The notes under the pieces are model-generated. The model ran no database searches. It was not told where the DNA came from and saw only the letters and a list, made by a program, of their open reading frames with translations. A stretch of DNA of 64,000 nucleotides from Eublepharis macularius (lineage: Eukaryota; Chordata; Lepidosauria; Squamata; Eublepharidae). This document shows, piece by piece, positions 31,801 to 42,284 of the stretch (position 1 is the stretch's first letter; every line of letters starts with the position of its first letter). The stretch covers positions 95,387,001-95,451,000 of the forward strand of contig NC_072800.1 of assembly GCF_028583425.1 (NCBI RefSeq). Direction: 5' to 3'. The translations under genes and the position numbers were made by a program.

Positions 31801-33770
31801 TTCCCCAGGTTAGGAAGGAAAAAGGTTTCTTTTTAAAAGTGGAAGGTCTGTCCCCATGAAGTGGGCAGAAGGGAGCACGGGGCCTGGCAAAAGAAGGGGA
31901 AGGTGAGAGTTGTGTTTGCCAAAAGAGAATCTGAGGAGTGGGTTGCTAAAAGCATCAAGACAAACAATACACATTTCTTTAAAGATATCCCAAGCAGGAA
32001 ACCAGCCAGAGAGTCAGCGGGGCCTTGGGATGGCCAAGGAATAAAAGCGTTGCTAAAGGGAGACGGGGGTGGAGCCTGGGGCGTCGGCTAGACCGGGGTG
32101 GTGGCCCTGCCTGGGCGGAACTCCTCCAGGCAGGGCTTATTGGGGAGCAGTTCTGTCCTGCTGTGTGTACCGTAGTGCCCGGAGCGCCATCACCTGCCTT
32201 GCTCTGTGCCACCCAGACATACAACTGATGCGCCACGCAGAGGGGGCAGCAGTCAAATTCTGTGTGTGTGCGCAGGGGGCAGGGGGGGGGTTGCCTGGCG
32301 CCCAGGTTGTGCTGTGGGTGGTCATTCCACCCATCATGGTTGGTGGCAGTGCCATCGAATTCCTTTCAAGTATGGCTGCAGGGCCCCTCTTGGGGTTGTG
32401 CCACAGAAGGCGCCCTGCCTGGCTCTGCAGTGGACAGATGGCTGCCTTCCCTCCTTACAGGCCACCCACTCAGTGCAGAGGCCTGTGCCCGGGCAGGCCC
32501 GTCAGAGAGCATTCCATGGTTTGGCAAGCGGGGAGGGGAGCAGCCCCCAGGAGTGGCGGCAGGGTCCCTGCCGTGGCTGGGCCATCACTGCTGGCCTGTG
32601 GTCCGACGGGGGCAGCTATGCTGGTCATGCCCTCCCGTCGCACTCTGTGGTTCTGAGCCCGGAGCGGATGGAGGCTGGCAGTGATGGGGCCTCTTCTTCT
32701 CCCTCGCCTGATGGGAATGCTGGCGAGGAAGGTGAGTGGCTCGGGAGTGGGAGTCTGGGTTTGGCCCTTTGGCCCGGGGGCCCCACGTACCGTTGCTGAT
32801 GTGCTGCTTGTTGCCCCCCCCCGGGGGTGCTGCCACTGGCATTCCCCCCACCCCCTGTGGTGGAACATTTGCTTGTCCTCCCCCCCCCCAGTGCGACAGA
32901 ATGTGTGGGCCACAAGGGCTCGAGTGGCTGCAGCTTCCTGGGACCTGCCCAGCCCCTGTGCCCTTGCTGCCTGCCTCACAGGAGGAGGGGGTCATGTGGG
33001 GTGGGAGGGGGTGCCACTGTGGCTGTGAACTGTGGCAGATACACTTGCTGTGGGCTTTGGTTGTTTCAGGGAGGGCCTGGGGTGCTGGGACCACATCCTG
33101 CCCAATGCACCCGCCCCACCCTTGCTGCAATGGGGGCAGCCCAGAGACAGCAAAGAACGTGAGCGTGCTCTGGCTTGGGGACAGGCAATACTGGGAGGGC
33201 CAGCGGGGGGCAACGAGGCTTCTTGAGCAGTCGGTGGCTGTTGTCTGGGGCTTGGAAGAGCATTTTTTTTCAGTCAAAACAGTTTTTATTTGAAAGGATA
33301 ACGGTCAATTGCACACAACACACACAAAGGGCTAACTAGAAAAACATGGAGGAAAGTTAGAGACAGTTGCAGGGTTGGATTATAATTACCAGTCTGGAGG
33401 CTGCACTTGGAGGGCTTGCTTCCTGGCCTGCCCCTGCCGTCCTGCGTTGCCACAGGCTGTGAGGGTCAGCTGGGGCTGAGCTTCCCAGGGCGTGCCACGC
33501 CCTGCATGCGTGACCCTGGGCCAGCTGGTCAGGGCGTTGCTGGGCTTGGGGGTGTGGCGCTCCTAAGGGCTGCGTGGGCAGGGGGGTGGTCCACCTCTGG
33601 AGCTCTGGCCTGGCACCACAACAGTGCACATGTGTCTGGGAGTGCCCCCCCCAGCCAGTTAATAATGGGTTGCTTCCCCCACGTATCTCTGCCTTGACAG
33701 CCTGGTTGCTGAAGGGCTGTGGTTAGGGTTCTGCCTCCAGGCCTGGCCGTCACTCTACTTGCATTTGATG
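28886..33770. other. GC-rich unclassified tract
   Basis: I recognise no host gene here. The stretch is C/G-rich with homopolymer runs. It carries several overlapping open frames, the longest on the minus strand (30559-29564, 331 residues; no family recognised). At 33289-33280 the minus strand reads AATAAA...CTGTTTTGACTG followed by eight A, which looks like a transcript 3' end. Embedded at about 31690-32060 is a degenerate CR1-like piece (RLKHQTVRSLEDAPKLFKTN, KSIKTNNTHFFKDIPSR). It may be an old large DNA transposon, but I see no transposase signature. Confidence 0.4.
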
Positions 33771-33774
33771 ACCC

Positions 33775-35190
33775 GAATGAGAACAGCGAATGTTATCCCA
33801 ATCTTTAAGAAAGAGAAGAAGGATGACCCGGAAACTACAGGCCAGTCAGTCTGACTTCTGGGAAGATATTAGAGCAGTTTTAAAAGGGATTGATCTGTAA
33901 GCATCTGAAGGACTGCTTAGTGATCTGGGGAAGTCAACGTGGTTTTGTCCCCAACAGATCTTGTCAGACCAACCTGGTTTCCTTCTTTGATCGAGTGATG
34001 AGCTTACTGGATCGTGGGAACTCTGTCGAGGTGATTTACCTGGATTTCAGGAAAGCTTTTGATAAGGTTCCCCATGACATTCTAATGGGTAAAATGGAAG
34101 ACTGCGGACTGGACTATAGGACAGTTCGGTGGATAGGGAACTGGTTAGAGGACCGCACCCAAAGAGTGGTGGTCAACGGCGTTTCATCAGATTGGAGGGA
34201 GGTGTCCAGTGGGGTGCCACAGGGCTCAGTTTTGGGCCCGGTACTTTTCAATATTTTTATCAATGATCTGGATGAAGGAGTGGAAGGGCTGCTCATTAAA
34301 TTTGCTGATGATACCAAATTGGGAACGGCAGCAAACACCCAAGAAGATAGAATTAAAATTCAACAAGACCTGAATACTCTGGAGAAGTGGGCAGCTGTGA
34401 ATAGGATGCAATTCAACAAAGACAAGTGCACAGTATTACATCTGGGCCACAAAAATGGGAAGCACAAATACTGGATGGGGGATACACTTCTGGGCAGTAG
34501 TATATGTGAAAGGGATCTTGGGGTAAGAGTGGACTGTAAACTGAATATGAGCAGTCAGTGTGATGCGGTGGCAAAAAAGGCTAATTCAATCCTGGGTTGT
34601 ATCAAAGGGGCCATAGCGTCGAAATCGCAGGAGGTCATAGCCCCTCTCTATACTGCCTTGGTCAGGCCACACCTGGAGTATTGTGTGCAGTTCTGGAGGC
34701 CTCACTTCAAAAAGATTGTGGCCAAAATCGAGAGGGTGCAGAGGAGAGCGACGAGAATGATCAGGGGTCTGGAGACTGAGCCCTATGAGGAAAGGCTGAG
34801 GGCCTTGGGAATGTTTAGTTTGGAGAAGAGGAGGTTGAGGGGGGACATGATTGCTCTCTTTAAATATTTGAAAGGCTGTCATTTGGAGGAGGGCAAGGAG
34901 CTGTTCCAGTTGGCAGCAGAGGGTAGGACCCGAAGCAATGGGCTTAAATTACATGAACAAAGGTACCGGCTGGATATTAGGAAGAACTTTTTCACGGTCA
35001 GAGTAGTTCAAAGGTGAAACCAGCTGTCTAGGGAGGTGGTGAGCTCCCCTTCAGTGTCAGTTTTCAAAAGGAGGCTGGATGAATCTTTGTCAGGGATGCT
35101 TTAGGCTCATCCTGCATTGGGCAGGGGGTTGGACTAGATGGTCTGGATGGCCCCTTCCAACTCTGGGATTCTGTGTGTTGTGTGTGTGAA
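33775..35190 (+). mobile_element. CR1 LINE, 5'-truncated, with a 375-residue open RT frame
   Basis: Open from 33890 to 35017. RT motifs in order: GFVPNRSCQTNLVSFFD, VEVIYLDFRKAFDKVPHD, SGVPQGSVLGPVLFNIFIND, KFADDTKLG (the A/FADD catalytic box), [65 protein letters not shown]. The 3' end has GGACTAGATGG, CCCCTTCCAACTC and GGGATTCTGTGTG, the CR1 tail type. It lacks the endonuclease and N-terminal half, so it cannot move itself. The unbroken frame suggests a fairly recent insertion. Confidence 0.95.
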
Positions 35191-35199
35191 CCATTCCTC

Positions 35200-35290
35200 C
35201 TTCACGGGCCAGCACAGAACAACTGGGGGTGGGGGCAGTGCTTCTGGGGATGGGCGGTATATAAATTGAATAAATAAATAAATAAATGAA
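35200..35290 (+). repeat. LINE 3' tail with (AAAT)n
   Basis: GGCGGTATATAAATTGAATAAATAAATAAATAAATG is the L2-like 3' end. Fragment only. Confidence 0.6.
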
Positions 35291-35647
35291 GGCCCGGGAA
35301 GGCCAGAGGGGGGCTTTTCCTTTCGCTAGTGAATCGCGTCATTTTGGGGCACTGACTTTTGGGCACTGAAATGGAAAATGTCATCCTTATTGGATTGATA
35401 ACAAGCCACTTGCTTAATTATTAACAGCTGCTAAATTAGATGCTACAGTTTTAGCATCCATTACTGCACAGGAAGGAATAATAGCATTGCAGATGCATTA
35501 TCTTCAGTGGTTCTGGGCAGGACGCAGGAGCGGCGTGGGCCAGTGGGGCGAATGCTGCGTGCAGTGGTATTTCAGCGGTGTCTTTCCCGTCACGCTGTTG
35601 CACTGAATAAAGAAGAAACTCTGGATCTTGAACTCGTGAATACCTGC

Positions 35648-35860
35648 AGCTGCCTTATACTGATGGAGGCCCACCAGGCTCGGCCTTGTCTACTCAGGCA
35701 GGCAGTGGCTCTCCAGCGTCTCAGGCAGAAAAGGGTCTTTCCCATCACCCCCTACCCAGTCCTCTCGCCTGGAGATGCCGGGGATTGAACCCAGGACACC
35801 CTGCATTCCAAGCAGGCGCTCTGCCAGTGAGCCCCAGCCCCAGAGACTGTCCCTAAGAGG
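35648..35860 (-). repeat. tRNA-Ala-like SINE
   Basis: Minus strand begins GGGGCTCACTGGCAGAGCGC with B box GGGTTCAATCCC, then a GAGACGCTGGAGAGCCACTG body and ends CAGTATAAGGCAGCTGCAGG. This is a widespread reptilian SINE. A second copy is at 49745-49925. Not a functional tRNA. Confidence 0.8.
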
Positions 35861-36076
35861 TCTTGGGCAGCCCAGTCCTGGGGGCAGGTGCAGCCGTTGG
35901 GGCTAGTCAGCAGCGCATCAGCAGTGCCACAGGCTGGTTCCCTCCAGAGGTCCTGCAGGGAAGAGAACCACACGCTCCCCTCTACAGGGGCTAGACCACC
36001 CAGCAAGCACCCCAGGGTCCTCAGCAATCCCAGCAGCACCCCTCCCCCCAATCAGGGAGTAGCGCTCAACGTCAGG

Positions 36077-36310
36077 CAGTCGGGCGTAATGGTTAGAGGG
36101 CCAGAGTAAGATCAGGGAAGCCCGGGTTTGAATCCCTGCTCTGCCACGGAAGCTTGCTAGGTGACCTTGGGTCAGTTGCACACTCTCAGCCTAGGCTACC
36201 TCACAGGGTGGTTGTGAGGATAAAATGGAGGGGAGGAGGAGAATGCAAGCTGCTTTGGGTCCCCACCGGGGAGGAAGTCGGGGAACAAATGAAGTGAATA
36301 AACAAACATC
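36077..36310 (+). repeat. CORE/MIR-like SINE
   Basis: GGCGTAATGGTTAGAGGGCC head, GGGTTTGAATCCC B box, GTGACCTTGGGTCAGTTGC core, CTCACAGGGTGGTTGTGAGG body and GAATAAACAAAC tail. Same subfamily as 13483-13690. Confidence 0.85.
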
Positions 36311-36539
36311 TGTGTGAGCGGCACGTCTGGGCACAGCCCCCCGCCACTGCAGCCACAACCCTTCAACGCCATGCTCTTGAAAGGTGCAGCCCGAGGGGAG
36401 GGGGAGGGGGAGAGAACACCCAGCGACCCCAGCAGATGCGCATGACAGGAGTGGCAGGAGCCCCGGAGTCCACACACACGCTGGGCCCCTGGGGACACCT
36501 GGGCCCAAGCCGCCGGGGGCTGGTGGCCAATGACACCGC

Positions 36540-37362
36540 CCACCTCCCCCCTGGCAATTGTCTGGGTGGCTGCCAAAATCTGCCTGGTCCTTGTTGCGTT
36601 ACCTGCTGATTGCCAATGGTCCCCTGTAAGGAGCAGGCCCCACTCCGCTTTATACGGAGTGAAACTTTGGTCCAGGCTTCATGCCTGTAAGAAATCTTTC
36701 CAGGCCTGTTTGCTGAGACCGGCACAGCCCTTGCTCATTCGTTGCACCTGGGCTCTCTCTGGCCTGGAGAGGGTGACCTTGGGGAGGCTGGGACCCGAGG
36801 TGGCTCTCCGCTTTAGCCGGCCTCCCTAAACTTTCTCACTTAGGTAATGTCCAATTAAGTGACGAGCCCTGATGGGTTCTTTCAGTGGGCTGGTGCCTTC
36901 TCCTCTTTGAAGAAGCCTCTCTGTTCCTAGGCAGTTTACCATTCTGTCTCTCTGCGCCATGCTAGACCAGTCTTGACCAGCCTCTACCAGCTACCAGCTA
37001 TGGAAGAGGAGAGCCTCTAGCTCCAGGCCATCTCCGGGATGCCCAGAGTGAGCTGACATGGATGGACTTTGGCAAGACCAACCTGCCTTGGAGCCAACTC
37101 AGAGAATGTTTAGACGGGTAGCCAGCAGAGTAGCATTTTAGCTCATTAGAACATAGATAGATCAGCAAGCTGTTGTTTGTTTTTGCCTTGCCTAAATGCT
37201 TTTACGAGCGGTCTCTGCCTAGCACACGCTCCTCTGCTCTTCTTCTAATAAATTCTATATTTTACTGGCCTGTCTCCAGTGTTGCTTGCTAAGGAGGTAC
37301 ACACACTCATAAAGAACCCAGGAAGCAAAGGTGCTTCAAACCAACGACCAGAGCTCTTGGAG
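36540..37362 (+). other. LTR-like unclassified segment
   Basis: Ends in an LTR-like pattern: CTAATAAATTCTATATTTTACTGG, then CTGTCTCCAGTG and a short U5-like stretch up to the MITE at 37363. No paired LTR, coding part or target duplication found. Treated as a possible solo-LTR fossil at low confidence. Confidence 0.25.
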
Positions 37363-37702
37363 CAGGGGTGGCCAAACTTGCTTGAGGTAAGAGCCGCATA
37401 AACGCCAGATGTTTGAGAGTCGCAAGACAAGATGCATTGAAGTGACTCCAGATGAGGAGGTGAGTTTGGGGGAGTGTCCTGAAAGTGACATCACAGGAAG
37501 GGGTGGGGTTTTGGTGCAGTATTCTGGAAGTGACATCATCGGAAGGGGTGGAGCGTGGGAAGAGCCATCACCTCCTTGGTAGGCTTCACTCTCAAAGTCC
37601 CCAGATATTTTCTGAGTCAGACCTGGCAACCCCAACATTTTTACTGAAAATATGAAAGATGTGGAAAGAAAGAAGGAAGGAGCTGCAGTTTGGCCACCCC
37701 TG
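37363..37702. mobile_element. hAT-type MITE, copy 1
   Basis: Perfect 15-base inverted ends (CAGGGGTGGCCAAAC and its complement). Flanks TCTTGGAG and TCTTAGGG agree at 6 of 8 positions, an aged 8-bp target duplication. About 340 bp, internally shorter than copy 2 at 51011-51451. Confidence 0.8.
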
Positions 37703-37779
37703 TCTTAGGGGTTAGGGTTAGGGGGATGAGAGTCTTTGGGTCAATCCACACCCCCCCCCATGGGATTGTGCAATGACTG

Positions 37780-37920
37780 CTGCTGAGGGTGGTTTTCTGT
37801 ATCGTATTCTCTTTTCATGCTACTGATTTAATGTTTTTATCTTTTTTATGTCTTTTAAAATGATGTGATCCACGCTGAGCCTGCTTGCGGGGAGAGCGGA
37901 CTATAACTAAATAAATATGG
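37780..37920 (+). repeat. LINE 3' tail (L2-like)
   Basis: TGATGTGATCCACGCTGAGCC...GCGGACTATAACTAAATAAATA, the same tail type as at 59517-59580. Confidence 0.6.
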
Positions 37921-39425
37921 CAGAGGCCAGGCTTATACCCATGATCCCTGCCCAGAGCCAGTGCCTTAACCACTGGGTCAGGCAGGTATATCCAAAGGAG
38001 GGCCACTGTCGGGCATTAGGAATTCCACAGCAGCCCTGATCTCATTACCAGCCACATGGGGCCAGGCAAGGAATGCTGCACAGACAGGCGTGGCCCAGTG
38101 GAAAGATGCAATATTAACATGACCAGGACTCCTGGTTTGGTCCCCACATGGGGAGAGCCAGAGTCAGGTGAAAAATGTTTAGCCGATGTTTGCCCTGCAA
38201 TCCTCAAGGGGGAGGGGATAGCACAGCCCAGCTGAGGGGCTGCCCTGGACACCCATCATTTCAGCCCACAGGCCCCTTCCCAATCCCTCCATGTGTCAAT
38301 TAAAGGGCCCTCCACTGTACCCCTGGTACCCCTCCCAACCTGAGATTCCTGCACGCCGGCCCTGCCAAGCTGCCCAGGTTAGCAGTGCCATGAGGGAGTA
38401 TGGGCAGCCCCCCTGCAAGAGCAGACATGTCCCCCTCTGAGCACCCTCCAGTCCACTCCCCAGCAGAGTGCACGAGTGGGGACTGCAGAGGGCTGGCCTG
38501 TCAGTCTGTCAGAGCAAAGGCAGTCAGAGGACCAGTGGCTCTGTGCAGACAAACATTTATTCCAGCAGGAGCCTCCATTAGTCAGAGCTCACCTTCTCCA
38601 TGCATCAAAAAGGAATCATTCTAGGAAGCCTTAAAGGGGAATTACAGAAGGGAGGAGGGAAAGGAGGGGCTAAGGGAGAGAGTGGGCGTGGCGTGGCATG
38701 AGGGGGCAATTGTGGGGAGCAAGGCTCATCTGCCCACACTAAACAGAGAGGAACGGAGCCGCTGATCACTCCAGACTTCATTGAACAGTAGGAGGGAAAT
38801 GTTCCGAGGAATGCTGTTACCAACAATCTCCGTCCTGTCTGGCCCACGCATCTGTGCAAGCTGCCACAGGTAGACAGGTTAAAGGGGACAGTGTGCCAGG
38901 TGGATGGCTGTCTGGGCAAGGCCGGGATGGTGCAGGGGCTGGGTTGGAACTGGTGAAGGGGCAGCCCCATGGTGGAATCCACACTGGTCCCTGCCGCAGG
39001 CCCATGCCCTCCTGGAAAGGTCACCCTCCTGGGCATCTCCCTGTTGACTCACAACCTGCACAAGCCCATGCAAGGGTGACAGACAGCACGGGGGCCATGA
39101 GCAGTACAGCCGTGCCTGTGGGGTCTGATGGCATCATAGTTCCCCCACAACCACAGAGGGAGGGGCAGGGGGTCTTGCCTTTCTCTTTGTATGGGCAGCT
39201 GTGGAGCAGGCCACAGTGTGTGCTGGCCAAACCCTGCATCAGCTGGGAGGAACATTCCCAGGCTGGAGACCCTTCGGGAACCAATTGACTCCTGCCATGC
39301 TACCCCCTCCCTCCCTGCCCCTTTCTGTGCCAGAAAGCTCTTCGAGAGTATCACAGAAAAGATTCCAAGCAGAGAACGGCTGTGAAAACGAAGACAAAAA
39401 CTAAGACAAAACATCTGTTCTAAGT
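37921..39425. other. Intergenic stretch, unassigned
   Basis: GC-rich, no recognised gene. On the minus strand there is an AATAAA near 38564-38559, and short open frames I cannot assign. Possibly related to the 28.9-33.7 kb tract. Confidence 0.4.
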
Positions 39426-39429
39426 AAGC

Positions 39430-40030
39430 CTAGGAGCAAAACACGGTCTAATATCAAAATATTTTTATTAATTAACATCAAATATTACTAATATATCTAA
39501 TATATAAGTTGCATAACGACAGACTGGAACAAATCCAGATCAAATGAAACCAACCACTTATTTCAAATAATAATGTACAACCAAAGAATCTTCATTCAAT
39601 AGAGTGCGAATGCCTATTAATATTGCACAAATAATTACACTGATAGTAACATTCATTCAAATGAGGCACTCAGTATTATATCAAAAAGTGCAACTGCCCA
39701 AAGAAATATCACAAAAATATGTAATGATATTCAATCATCTTCCAAAATAAATGCAATAAATAATTCAATACAAAAATACAAATTTAACTTTCAAAGATAG
39801 GTATTCCAACAAATCAAGGTGAAATTGATTGAAATATATTCCACAAAAGTTCATTAAAACGTGCAAGCAAGTGTCCAAAGGGTCCAAGCCGATTCATAAC
39901 CTCTTGAAAATCCTCCTGTTGTGACCAGATGGACAAACCCGTATGTTCTTCCCATTTCAAATCATTTTCTTCAAAGTACTCACAAGTAAAATATTTTCCC
40001 ATAAGGTTACCAACAGTATTACTTCAGCCT
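39430..40030. repeat. AT-rich repeat-like block
   Basis: About 600 bp strikingly richer in A/T than its surroundings, with sharp edges. No protein match. It looks like the non-coding end of an unidentified retroelement. Confidence 0.35.
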
Positions 40031-40064
40031 CTCTGACAGCATCCTCAAAAGAGATGATGATGAT

Positions 40065-41260
40065 AATGATTTATAGCCTGGCTGCCTTACTAAGATCTGA
40101 GGCGGATTACACACTGCAAGTGAATACAATATAATCTATTGCTAGGACATTCACTGAGCAACATACAGTATGACCAACAGGTAGGACAGGCAATGAAAAC
40201 AGAGACAATAGGGTATGGTAGCTGCAAATTTGAAAAACTAGCATAAAGCTGAACCACAGAGATGAAGCCTTTCTGGAATAATATGTAATTAATTAACATG
40301 GCATCTAGAGCAATGTGGAACTACACAGCACGAGCATATCAACACCAGCAGACAGAACCCAATAGCATAGTCCACAGTCCCTGCTCCTTACCAAAGTGTC
40401 TTTTTGAGCTAATTCTTATGACCCATCCCTATAATCTGGGTAGAAAACCCTCCAGAATAATTCAGTTTTGCATCGTTTGCAGAAAGCCAGGAGAGCGGGC
40501 GCCTTCCTGACCTCCTCTGGTGGGCCCCCTAAGGTGGGGGGGGGGCTACCACTGAGAAAGGGCATATATTGGCAGCTGCTGATTTAGCCCAACTGCAGGG
40601 TGGTATCTGCGGGAGGCCCTGCTCCAGGGCTCATTTTGAGGGGGAACGCACAGGAACGCAGTTCTGGCAGTTCCCCAAAGAGGCCCCGCCCACCTGACTC
40701 TCGGCCATTTGGGCCCGTTTCAGCCTGGATTGGGGCCGAAATGGCCCAGATTGGGCCTCTGACAAGTGGAGGATCACTCTCCCGCTCAGCCCGATCCTGA
40801 CCATCTTTGGCTCCTTTTCGGCCATTTTCAGCCCCTTTTTTCCATTTTGGGCCCAATTTCAGCCCCGAATGTCCCAGATTGGGTCTAAAACAGCCAGGAT
40901 AGGTGATGTCAGGGGTGTGGCATATGCAAATCAGCCATGCTAATGACACACTTCTGGTGATGTCAACGGGCGTGGCATATGCTAATGTGTTATGCTAATG
41001 AGTCCCTCCAGCTCTTTTTCTACAAAATGACCCCTGCCCTGTTCAGATGAGCGAAGCTCCCAAGACAAACACAGGGAGGAGGTGGTGGTGGTGCAGGTAT
41101 GAGGGGCTGAGGAGGCTGTGAAGGGCTTTGAATGTGGTAGTCATGACCTTGAATTGAGCCTCACAACTGATGGGATGGCAGTGGACTGAATGGGAGTGAT
41201 GTGCGTGCTCCGTCTAGCCCTGAAAGCAAATATTTTGCACTAGCTGGGGTCTCTGACAGT
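40065..41260 (-). repeat. L2-type LINE fragment split by a hAT MITE
   Basis: 40065-40624 and 41037-41260 match, in order, the copy at 27860-28510 (CAGTTTTGCATCGTTTGCAG, TTCCTGACCTCCTC, AGGGCTTTGAATGTGGTAGTCA, CATGCTCCGTCTAGC-like). The interruption lies inside the shared word GGCCCTG...CAGATGA. Confidence 0.8.
40625..41036. mobile_element. 412-bp hAT-type MITE
   Basis: Ends CAGGGCTCATTTTG and CAAAATGACCCCTG are near-perfect inverted termini. Flanks CCCTGCTC and CCCTGTTC agree at 7 of 8 bases, an 8-bp target duplication. The L2 on either side reads through once the element is removed. Inside are repeated GGCC(A/C)ATTT and GCATATGC(A/T)AAT words. No transposase. Confidence 0.9.
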
Positions 41261-41865
41261 AGAAAAGAGCAAAAGTCCAGTAGCACCTATAAGACTAACA
41301 AAATTTGTGGTAGGGAATAAGCTTTTGTGAATTACAGCTGACTTCTTCAGATACAGCTAGAATGTGAGTGGAGTGATTACAGAAGCCAAATGATAATAGC
41401 TGGTGAATGACAATAGCAGGCCTGAGTGGGGTATGCAGAGAGGGAGCGGCTGTGGAGAAATCAGCACTGGTAATGAGACAAGCAGTCAATGTCATGGTTC
41501 AGTCCTGGTGGCTGCATTGTCTCGAGCTTCGTTATCACTTGCGATTTAGCAATCTCTTCCTCTAATCTCTTCGGGTTTCTGAGCTTACTTCGAGGGGAGA
41601 CCTCTGTAGAATTGTAAAAGGAGTGTGGAGTAAATCACAACCCTCATTAGTTATACGTATGTATTCTAGTAAAGTTTGTAAACTTCAATTAAGTTTATCA
41701 GCAGGTTGTGTAATACACACCTGTTCCTTTTTACTTTTTGACAGCCAATTAAAAGTAGTTGGATGAAGGTAGATTTATGATTCTTTAATTGCTAGGATGG
41801 ACCACTAATAATCTGCTTATTTTTTTGGCCAACCTTTTAAAGATGTATAGATCTTACCATGGGCC

Positions 41866-42282
41866 TGTCAGATCCAGTGTATATCTAAACTGTACTGACT
41901 CCATTTTCTAATGCTTCTAGTGTTTAAGTGCTTTCTTCCCAGGTGCACCAGTTCCCAGGCAGCGTTCCCACCGGAGGCGACTGTTTTGTCTAACACCGTT
42001 CCACCAAGCATTGGCCTTGAAGGAGAGCAGCTTCCCAGGACTGAGAGATGTTGTTTTGAGAACTGTGGGGGGAGGCACATCCAGATGGGTATTATTACTC
42101 TGTACCTCATGCTTTGCCCTTCATTGGTAACAATGACTATGTACCATCCTGAGTCTCCTATTCAGGACAGTGGACTATAATGGACCTTTTCTGCAGTAAA
42201 GTTTCCTTGTTCAATCAATGGACTCCTGTTTGCTTTTGAAAGGGAACCTGTAGGAAGCGCCTTATCTAGCCACAAGCTGACA
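41866..42282 (+). repeat. 5' LTR of the Gypsy fossil
   Basis: 417 bp, TGTCAG...CTGACA. Carries an ACTATAATGG stretch late in the LTR. Preceded by the target-site copy GGGCC (41861-41865). Confidence 0.95.
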
Positions 42283-42284
42283 TT

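Noticed and set aside
37703-37725. TTAGGG-like words (interstitial telomere repeat?)
   Set aside because: Only two or three units, next to a MITE end; too short to mean anything.
38190-39420. Possible PIF/Harbinger transposase on the minus strand
   Set aside because: Considered because of its base composition and nearby MITEs, but no DDE-type motif could be read in any frame.
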